Positions 1 to 5,549 of a DNA stretch of 7,231 nucleotides are shown here, in pieces. A program made the position numbers and the translations under genes. Under the pieces are notes generated by a model. The model made no database searches. It was given only the letters and a program-made list of their open reading frames with translations, and had not been told where the DNA came from. The DNA lies in the NCBI GenBank assembly GCA_003564915.1, contig PXDX01000001.1, positions 1-7,231 of the forward strand, written 5' to 3'. The stretch's first letter is position 1, and each line of letters starts with the position of its first letter. This stretch comes from a candidate division WWE3 bacterium (GTDB taxonomy: Bacteria; Patescibacteriota; WWE3; UBA101185; UBA10185).

Positions 1-1233
1 AAAACCTCTCGAACACTAGGAATAAGAAATGAAACGGTTTTAAGATCGGAAAAACTACTTCATCCCGCACTAACGGAAAAAGCCGTTCAAAGGGCCGTAG
101 GATTGATCTTGGATCTGGCGGGAGGGGAGTATTATGAAAATGAGGATTGGTACCCTAATCCGATTAAAAAAAGTACTCAAAAACTCAGATTTGAAAGAAT
201 AGAGAAATTGTCCGGTGAGAAAATCCCTTTGGAAGAAGTAAAACGAATCATAAGAGGGTTGGAATACAATATCCAGCACGAAGATCCTGATGGAATGATA
301 CTTGAGATACCGTATTTTAGGACCGATGTTGAGGTAGAGGATGATATCATATCAGATCTACTAAGATTAAGGGATTATCAAATAATAGAGGCAAAGGATC
401 TGACCGAACCTCCGCCTGCAAACATTACTCCCCAAATAATAGGTTTTAAGCAGTTTTTAGCCGATATAATGGTTAGAATCGGCGCTTATGAGTACATAAC
501 GGACCCAATGGTTCCTGAGGAAATTTCCGAAGACTCACAAGTTCTACTGCAAAATTCACTATCTTTGGATCAAGCGGCAATGAGAACAAGTCTAAAGAAA
601 ACATTGGAACCCTTGCAACAGGAATATGAGAATAGGGGAGAGTCTGCCCTTATTTTTGAGATTGGCAGAATCTACTTAATGAAAAGCGGGCAGTACGAAG
701 AAAGAGAAGTCCTCGCAGCTCTAATGACAGCCAAAGACAATTACGAAGAAACAAATAGAGAGATTAAAAGAGCTTTGAGCACTGTTTTTAGGAACATAGG
801 TATATCCAACATCCTCTATAAAGATGGTGACAAAAGAGGACAAGCATTTGTCTACCAAAATGATCTTCTTCTTGGTCATACCGACCACGAAAGTTTTGAA
901 CTTTATATTGATGCCCTAATACAGGCAGAAAAAACAGAACAAAAATTAGTCGCCGACCACCTCAATAAGAGCATTCTGGATATTTCTATTTTAGGTGATA
1001 GGAAACAGCCAATGGGTGAGGTCATCTACAGTATAAAGAAGCTGGATGATATGATCTCTAAAGTTGAAGTCAAAGAGGAGTATTCCGGAGAAAAGATACC
1101 TTCAGGAAAGAAGGCGGTCTTGGTAAGCGTAGAAATAACTGCCAAAGATCTTACAGCAGAAGACATAAACAAAGTTCTGAAGAAAATCACCAATTCCATA
1201 GAGAAAAACTACAACGTTGAGATCAGATCATAG
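1..1233 (+). CDS. pheT: Phenylalanyl-tRNA synthetase beta subunit, C-terminal part (5' end outside window)
   Basis: Beta chain of the (alpha-beta)2 enzyme that charges tRNA-Phe in the cytoplasm. The frame is open from base 1, so the gene begins upstream; the internal TTG at 103 is not a credible start because conserved sequence runs through it. The fragment has 410 residues, about half of a usual ~800-residue PheT. In order: end of the B3/B4 core (SRTLGIRNETVLRSEKLLHP, fragment residues 3-22); a B5 DNA-binding-like domain (about 60-128) with RTD and RLRDY motifs; the non-catalytic synthetase-like core (about 145-300) with MRTSLKKTLEP and FEIGRIY; and a ferredoxin-fold anticodon-binding domain (about 320-410) with VEEYSG-like and SGKKAV-like stretches. 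Two divergences are visible: a B5 metal-site position is Ser118 where the family has Glu, and the usual YPxxxRD opening of the anticodon-binding domain reads LNKSILD. It ends with TAG and converges on the penicillin-binding protein gene. A pheS gene upstream would be expected but is not visible. Confidence 0.95.
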   Translation, partial: KTSRTLGIRNETVLRSEKLLHPALTEKAVQRAVGLILDLAGGEYYENEDWYPNPIKKSTQKLRFERIEKLSGEKIPLEEVKRIIRGLEYNIQHEDPDGMILEIPYFRTDVEVEDDIISDLLRLRDYQIIEAKDLTEPPPANITPQIIGFKQFLADIMVRIGAYEYITDPMVPEEISEDSQVLLQNSLSLDQAAMRTSLKKTLEPLQQEYENRGESALIFEIGRIYLMKSGQYEEREVLAALMTAKDNYEETNREIKRALSTVFRNIGISNILYKDGDKRGQAFVYQNDLLLGHTDHESFELYIDALIQAEKTEQKLVADHLNKSILDISILGDRKQPMGEVIYSIKKLDDMISKVEVKEEYSGEKIPSGKKAVLVSVEITAKDLTAEDINKVLKKITNSIEKNYNVEIRS

Positions 1234-1271
1234 AACATAAAGAATCCCAAAAACATAAATCGGGTATAAAT
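1234..1271. other. 38-bp convergent intergenic gap without a visible terminator
   Basis: This AT-rich gap lies between the TAG of pheT and the TAA of the penicillin-binding protein gene, which are transcribed toward each other. No GC-rich stem followed by a T-tract is visible in either direction. The only internal structure is a direct repeat, AACATAAA at 1234-1241 and 1252-1259. Transcription from both sides probably runs into the opposite gene, or termination depends on something other than a strong hairpin. Confidence 0.6.
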
Positions 1272-4028
1272 TTACAAGTGCCCTACAATAGTGAATTTCA
1301 CGCTATCAGAGCCTTTGTTGCCTTTAGAGTCCTCAACCTCTACTTTAAGGTCTATTTCCTTCCCGATATCCGAGACATTGAAATTAAAATTATATCCGTA
1401 TGGGTCAGAAGAATCCTCATTGAACTTCTCACCGTTCATGTACATCTTAACGACCTTGATATCATGAGGTGTAGAAACCTCTGTTTTTAACCTGAATACC
1501 AAAGGAACTCTTCCGCCATCCTCAATGTTCACTATCTCTATTTTTGGATCCACATCTTTCTTAACCGAACCATTATCATAAACAAGTCTGGATTTCATCT
1601 CGGGAGGATAATATCGCAAGTCACCGCCGTAAAACTCGTATACCCACTGATCTACGCTGTATTGCCACTCCTCAAGCTCTGCCCGAACCCTAACAAATGT
1701 TTTTCTTTCGGTTCTGTCTGCTTCCCTACAATCATCATTGGCCAGCCTTCCGTCTTCTCTACAAACCTCCACTCTTGTATACCAATCACTGCGAGAGGTG
1801 GGCTCCGTTCCGTTTATAAACCATTCATATCTAGAATCAAAGTCATCCACAGGCAACATTCCTGTAAGCGTATCCACTTCCATCCTTCGAACACCATCAG
1901 GAGCTTCAAACTCATATCTGTCTTCGACCCCCTCCAAATAGTGATTCATGAATTGCCTCCAAATAGGAGTAGCTCCTGATATACCTGAAGCTACATAAGG
2001 GTTCATTCTCTCATTATTATTGTTGCCGACCCATACTCCCACAGCAATATCCGATGTATAACCGACAGCATAGTTATCCCTTTTCTCATCCGTTGTTCCC
2101 GTCTTAACAGCTACTTGATGATTGGGTATATTCAAGATACTACCTGTACCAAAGACGGGGGCTCTGGCGAAATCGTCCGAGAGAATATCAGACATTATAA
2201 AGGCCGACTCTTCAGAGATAGCAGTCCTTCCTTTAGGTTGATGCGTATATAACAGATTACCGTAAGAATCTTTTACCTCTAGGATCGGGGTTGGCTTTCT
2301 ATAAGTCCCTTCGGCGGCAAAGACAGCGAAAGCGTTGGTCAGCTCCAAAAGTTTTGTTTCCCCGCCACCCAAAGCAAGAGCAAGTCCGAATCTGTCCCTA
2401 TCGGTAAATGTAGTGATTCCCATTCTCTCGGCAGTATCTATCATTCTATCTATACCTACAAGCCTCAAAGCTTTTACGGCGGGTATGTTTAGCGAGCTTC
2501 CTAAGGCGGTTCTTAAGGGCACGGGGCCTCGAAAGATACCGTCATAGTTTCTGGGAATATAGGGATTTGATGGGGAAGATCCTTCAAATTTTGAGGGAAC
2601 ATCCAAAAAAGGGAAAGCGGCTGTGTAACCCTGCTCCAACATAGTTACATAAGTAATAGGCTTGATACTGGACCCGGGCTGACGCTCGGATAAAGCTATG
2701 TTAACCTGGGGATCGAATTTACACCCATTCTCACCAGCAGCACCGGAAACACAATCGGCAGGCTCAGCAGGAAGAAAGAATCCTTTGGATCCCACCATAA
2801 CGAGAACCTCGCCTGTTTTAGGATCAGTAGCCACCAAAGATCCGTTGTAAAGATTATTACTCACTTTATTAGGCTCTATTTGTTCGTAAACTATTTCCTG
2901 AGCTCTTTTTTGTAAATCCAGATCCAATGTGGTCGTTACTTGTAAACCTCCCTGCTCAACAACATCTTCACCAAACATGTCGATCAATACGCTTTTGGCC
3001 CAAAACACGAAATGAGGAGCTTCAAACGATACAGCCGCAGCCTGAAAAGGAAGATCTTTTTTTAAAGCTTCCTCGTAATCCTCATCGTTGACATAGTGAC
3101 GGGTCTTGTCAGGCCCAATCCACCCCCTACTGTTCATCAGATATAAAACGTAGTTCTTTCTTTCAATCCCGGCTTGAGGATTAGAGCCAAACTGAGAATA
3201 ATAACTGGGTCTTTGCGGCAAACCGGCCAGATAAGCGGCCTCCTCCAGTGTAAGATCCTTGGGGTCTTTATTGAAGTAGGCTTTAGCTGCAGTAAATATC
3301 CCGTAATTCTGACCTCCGTAGGGTGTTTCATTAAGATACATTTGAATGATCTGTTCTTTGGTGTAATTGCTCTCCAACTGGAGTGAAAGGATAAATTCCT
3401 TAATTTTCCTGGTCAATGTGCGATCATGCGTAAGCAGAGTATTCTTGACTACCTGCTGGGTCAAAGTTGAACCTCCCTGCAACCCTTCACCCAAAACAGT
3501 ATTTCTAAAAGCCCGCACCATTCCTCGTATGGAATATCCCTGATGATCATAAAAAAGTGCGTCCTCGGTTGCTAGAGTGGCATTTACCACATGAGGCGAA
3601 ACATCGTCAATAGTGACAAGGATGCGGTTCTTTTCACCATACACTTCAAAAATTGGGACCCCGTTACGATCATAAAGCTTTGTTGATAATTCCTCGCTTC
3701 TTTGCAGTAGGGTGTCGGGATTGGGAAGGAATCGGGAATAGTAAGCAAAAACAGCTACAGTACCCAACAATCCTGCCACCATGAGGATCAAAACTATAGT
3801 GGATAAAACCGTTAAAATCTCTATTAACCTACTCTCCCCGGCTTTTCCTCTTTTTTGGCGTTTTTTTCTTTTTCTGATGATTTTTTTCAAGGGATTTATC
3901 CTTCTATTATTAATACCGTTTGGCGTTTTGATTTCAAAAGAGGGGCCGCCCGAATTTTCGGTACTTTCCTCCCCGGAATCAACCGCACTCTTCCTTTCAA
4001 AGAAGGGTAGCGAAACACTAAACTTCAT
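1272..4028 (-). CDS. Bifunctional class A penicillin-binding protein (glycosyltransferase GT51 / transpeptidase)
   Basis: Polymerises lipid II into glycan strands and cross-links the stem peptides on the outer face of the cytoplasmic membrane. At 918 residues it is in the usual PBP1a/1c range. Residues 1-66 form a cytoplasmic tail, strongly basic at 43-66; residues 68-97 are one membrane anchor. The GT51 domain (about 120-300) has ATEDALFY with catalytic-type Glu155, QGGSTLTQQVVKN at 184-196, RKIKE with Glu211, and MYLNETPYGGQNYG at 230-243. The transpeptidase domain (about 395-695) has the nucleophile motif SSIK (Ser453, Lys456), SLN (512-514) and KTGT (642-645), so both active sites look intact. 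Residues about 826-918 look like an Ig-like beta-sandwich. There are only four cysteines, 426/436 and 756/767, all outside the membrane. The ATG lies 7 nt after a TATAAT box with no ribosome-binding site, which suggests a leaderless mRNA. It is divergent from tyrS. Family assignment is secure; the specific paralogue name (pbp1a or pbpC type) is not. Confidence 0.95.
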   Translation of the reverse strand: MKFSVSLPFFERKSAVDSGEESTENSGGPSFEIKTPNGINNRRINPLKKIIRKRKKRQKRGKAGESRLIEILTVLSTIVLILMVAGLLGTVAVFAYYSRFLPNPDTLLQRSEELSTKLYDRNGVPIFEVYGEKNRILVTIDDVSPHVVNATLATEDALFYDHQGYSIRGMVRAFRNTVLGEGLQGGSTLTQQVVKNTLLTHDRTLTRKIKEFILSLQLESNYTKEQIIQMYLNETPYGGQNYGIFTAAKAYFNKDPKDLTLEEAAYLAGLPQRPSYYSQFGSNPQAGIERKNYVLYLMNSRGWIGPDKTRHYVNDEDYEEALKKDLPFQAAAVSFEAPHFVFWAKSVLIDMFGEDVVEQGGLQVTTTLDLDLQKRAQEIVYEQIEPNKVSNNLYNGSLVATDPKTGEVLVMVGSKGFFLPAEPADCVSGAAGENGCKFDPQVNIALSERQPGSSIKPITYVTMLEQGYTAAFPFLDVPSKFEGSSPSNPYIPRNYDGIFRGPVPLRTALGSSLNIPAVKALRLVGIDRMIDTAERMGITTFTDRDRFGLALALGGGETKLLELTNAFAVFAAEGTYRKPTPILEVKDSYGNLLYTHQPKGRTAISEESAFIMSDILSDDFARAPVFGTGSILNIPNHQVAVKTGTTDEKRDNYAVGYTSDIAVGVWVGNNNNERMNPYVASGISGATPIWRQFMNHYLEGVEDRYEFEAPDGVRRMEVDTLTGMLPVDDFDSRYEWFINGTEPTSRSDWYTRVEVCREDGRLANDDCREADRTERKTFVRVRAELEEWQYSVDQWVYEFYGGDLRYYPPEMKSRLVYDNGSVKKDVDPKIEIVNIEDGGRVPLVFRLKTEVSTPHDIKVVKMYMNGEKFNEDSSDPYGYNFNFNVSDIGKEIDLKVEVEDSKGNKGSDSVKFTIVGHL

Positions 4029-4035
4029 GAAGCCA

Positions 4036-4044
4036 ATTATATCA
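4036..4044 (-). promoter_or_regulatory. Extended -10 promoter for the penicillin-binding protein gene (leaderless type)
   Basis: Read on the minus strand, bases 4044 to 4036 are TGATATAAT, a perfect TATAAT hexamer with the TGn extension. The hexamer ends 7 nt before the ATG at 4028, so a start site at normal distance would fall on or next to the A of the start codon. A weak -35 candidate (TTGTAA, minus strand 4067-4062) lies 20 bp upstream, which is longer than usual; extended -10 promoters can work without one. Promoter position is inferred from sequence only. Confidence 0.7.
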
Positions 4045-4053
4045 TGCGAGAAA

Positions 4054-4078
4054 AAAAGCTTTTACAAAAGTTCAAAAG
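4054..4078. promoter_or_regulatory. Clustered AAAAG/CTTTT inverted and direct repeats between the divergent promoters
   Basis: Four copies of AAAAG occur in 25 bp in alternating orientation: AAAAGCTTTT is a perfect 10-bp palindrome at 4054-4063, its right half forms CTTTT-AC-AAAAG at 4059-4070, and CAAAAG is repeated directly at 4065-4070 and 4073-4078. The block covers the -35/UP-element zone of the minus-strand promoter. It may be an operator or A-tract UP element, or simple low-complexity AT sequence. Confidence 0.3.
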
Positions 4079-4085
4079 AAATCTC

Positions 4086-4107
4086 ATTACATCAAAATCC
4101 CTGTAAT
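4086..4107. promoter_or_regulatory. Possible operator dyad ATTACA-N10-TGTAAT upstream of tyrS
   Basis: Two 6-bp inverted arms, ATTACA at 4086-4091 and TGTAAT at 4102-4107, flank a 10-bp spacer. The dyad centre lies about 21 bp upstream of the tyrS -10 hexamer and so covers the place where a -35 element would sit; none is visible there. This geometry suits a dimeric repressor or activator, but 6-bp arms in AT-rich DNA can arise by chance. Confidence 0.25.
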
Positions 4108-4114
4108 TAGTCTG

Positions 4115-4123
4115 TGTTAAAAT
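4115..4123 (+). promoter_or_regulatory. Extended -10 promoter for tyrS (leaderless type)
   Basis: TGTTAAAAT matches the extended -10 consensus TGnTATAAT in eight of nine positions, counting the free n. Only 6 nt (TACTTC) separate it from the ATG at 4130, so initiation at the usual 6-8 nt downstream gives an mRNA that begins at or within a base or so of the start codon. No ribosome-binding site precedes tyrS, in keeping with this. No convincing -35 hexamer is present at a 16-18 bp spacing. It likely drives tyrS, the small membrane protein gene and recG. Confidence 0.6.
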
Positions 4124-4129
4124 TACTTC

Positions 4130-5329
4130 ATGAAAGTGATTACCGATGAAAAGCTTGTTGATATTTTTCTCAATAGGGGAGTGGAGGCTATATATCCCTC
4201 AAAGGAAGATCTGAAAAAGAAGCTTCTGTCAGGCGAAAGATTAAAAGTCTATCAAGGTTTTGATCCCACAGGTCCTTACCTTCATGTAGGTCACGCTATT
4301 GGGATCAGATCATTGCGTATCCTACAAAAATTGGGTCATGAAGTGATTTTTTTGGTGGGTGACTTCACTGCTAAAATTGGAGATCCTAAAAAAGATTCCA
4401 CAAGAGAGATCCTTACCGATGAACAAATAGAAGAAAATATGGCCGGTTGGAAAAAACAGGCAGACCAGCTTATAGATTTTGAAGGTAAAAATCCCGTTAA
4501 ATTTGAGCGTAATAGTAAATGGCTTTCTAAAGTGGATCTTGAGGAGATCTTAGATCTTATGTCAAAAACCACTGCACAACAAGTACTGGAAAGAGATCTG
4601 TTCCAGGAAAGACTCAATAGAAACATTCCTCTAGGATTGCATGAGCTTTTGTATCCTCTAATACAGGGCTATGACGGGGTCAAGATGAAAGTGGATATGG
4701 AGATCGGCGGCGCGGATCAGATTTTTAATATGCTTACGGGAAGACATTTATCCAAAGCTTATCTCAATAAGGAAAAATTCATCCGGGCAAACAAGATGAT
4801 GGAGGCACCCGAAGGGCTGACCATGAGTAAAACCATGGGGAACGGTATAAATCTCTCTGATTCGCCTGAGGATATATATGGTAAGGCTATGTCTTATCCC
4901 GATCATCTTATCGGCAAAGGTCTTGAGCTTCTAACCGATGTCCCGGAGGAAACAATAAAAGAGGTCGAGAAAGACATTAAAGAAGGTAAAAATCCCATGA
5001 AGCACAAAAAAATGATGTCATACGAAATAGTTCGGATAATAAAGGGAGAGAAAGCCGCTTTGAAAGCTAAGGAATATTTTGAGAGAACGGTGCAGGAAGA
5101 AGAAATTCCTCAGGATATACCTGAAATTGAACTAAAAGAAACCGCCCCTGCCTGGGAGATTGCCGCAAAAATAGCTCCTAATATGTCGAACACACAAATA
5201 AGAAGAATAATAGAGCAGGGTGGTCTTTCAATAAACGGGCAAAAGTTCAGCGATCCAACGGGAATGATCCAACCAAACTCCGGAGATATTATAAAATTGG
5301 GAAAAAGAAGGTATGGAAAAATTAAATGA
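4130..5329 (+). CDS. tyrS: Tyrosyl-tRNA synthetase (class I)
   Basis: Cytoplasmic enzyme that activates tyrosine with ATP and loads it on tRNA-Tyr. The 399 residues match the family's usual ~400. The Rossmann catalytic core contains FDPTGPYLHVGH with the HIGH motif at 52-55, the tyrosine-binding helix YPLIQGYD (Tyr175, Gln179, Asp182), GGADQIFN at 193-200, and the KMSKS loop in the variant form TMSKT (231-235) followed by MGN. An anticodon-recognition helical region follows (about 255-335), then a C-terminal S4 RNA-binding domain (about 340-395) with NTQIRRIIEQGGLSING. The HVGH form and the S4 layout resemble the TyrZ-like branch. The ATG at 4130 was chosen because the N-terminal sequence is typical of the family and an extended -10 box sits just upstream; no Shine-Dalgarno sequence is present. 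The TGA stop lies inside the next gene, which overlaps by 17 bp. It is divergent from the cell-wall synthase gene. Confidence 0.96.
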   Translation: MKVITDEKLVDIFLNRGVEAIYPSKEDLKKKLLSGERLKVYQGFDPTGPYLHVGHAIGIRSLRILQKLGHEVIFLVGDFTAKIGDPKKDSTREILTDEQIEENMAGWKKQADQLIDFEGKNPVKFERNSKWLSKVDLEEILDLMSKTTAQQVLERDLFQERLNRNIPLGLHELLYPLIQGYDGVKMKVDMEIGGADQIFNMLTGRHLSKAYLNKEKFIRANKMMEAPEGLTMSKTMGNGINLSDSPEDIYGKAMSYPDHLIGKGLELLTDVPEETIKEVEKDIKEGKNPMKHKKMMSYEIVRIIKGEKAALKAKEYFERTVQEEEIPQDIPEIELKETAPAWEIAAKIAPNMSNTQIRRIIEQGGLSINGQKFSDPTGMIQPNSGDIIKLGKRRYGKIK

Positions 5330-5534
5330 AATAAGAAAAAGCATTACCAATATACCCAACGGTCTTATCAAAAATATCAAGAAAAGACGAACTCAAAAGA
5401 AGAGAAAGAAGCTTTTGAAAAGGATCAAAAAGGGCTTAAAAGCAATCGTCAAAAAAGAAACGATAGTGAAAATAATCCTTGTCCTTGCCACTGCATCGCT
5501 ACTACTGCCTTTAATACTACCGTTTATTGATTAA
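5313..5534 (+). CDS. Small basic tail-anchored membrane protein, unknown function
   Basis: I do not recognise a family for this 73-residue protein. It has 21 Lys/Arg against four acidic residues; residues 23-48 are almost all basic with interspersed Leu/Ile, as in a basic amphipathic helix. Residues 51-71 (IVKIILVLATASLLLPLILPF) make one hydrophobic segment that ends two residues before the stop. By the positive-inside rule the basic part would be cytoplasmic and could touch the membrane surface, nucleic acid or ribosomes. The start codon lies 17 bp before the tyrS stop ends, and recG follows 15 bp after the TAA, so the gene fits an operon position with translation coupled to tyrS. An AAGG sits one base before the ATG, too close for a normal ribosome-binding site. 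The ordered basic-then-hydrophobic layout favours a real gene over chance, but with no homologue known to me the call remains moderate. Confidence 0.65.
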   Translation: MEKLNEIRKSITNIPNGLIKNIKKRRTQKKRKKLLKRIKKGLKAIVKKETIVKIILVLATASLLLPLILPFID

Positions 5535-5549
5535 CCGGCCGGCGTAACA

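Noticed and set aside
1212..1219. Palindrome CAACGTTG near the pheT end, followed on the minus strand by a short T-run; possible terminator of the penicillin-binding protein gene.
   Set aside because: Without a loop only two or three base pairs could form, so it is not a plausible intrinsic terminator.
103..1233. TTG at 103 as the start of an intact 376-residue protein.
   Set aside because: The frame is open to base 1 and the upstream codons match the PheT core, so the gene is a window-edge fragment.
1288..1306. Possible pheT terminator hairpin, ATAGTG paired with CACGCTAT.
   Set aside because: The stem is short, AT-rich and bulged, has no following T-tract, and lies within the coding end of the opposite gene.
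3781..4110. Plus-strand open frame of 109 codons across the 5' end of the penicillin-binding protein gene.
   Set aside because: It lies antisense to the N-terminal coding region and divergent promoters and its hydrophobic run mirrors the Lys-rich tail of the real gene; no promoter or ribosome site supports it.
5327..5530. tyrS frame stays open for 66 codons after its TGA, ending at another TGA; possible stop-codon recoding or readthrough.
   Set aside because: The S4 domain is complete at the first TGA, the extension is low-complexity Lys/Gln-rich without a domain, and the overlapping frame encodes the more protein-like basic, membrane-anchored product. No in-frame TGA is needed in the other genes.
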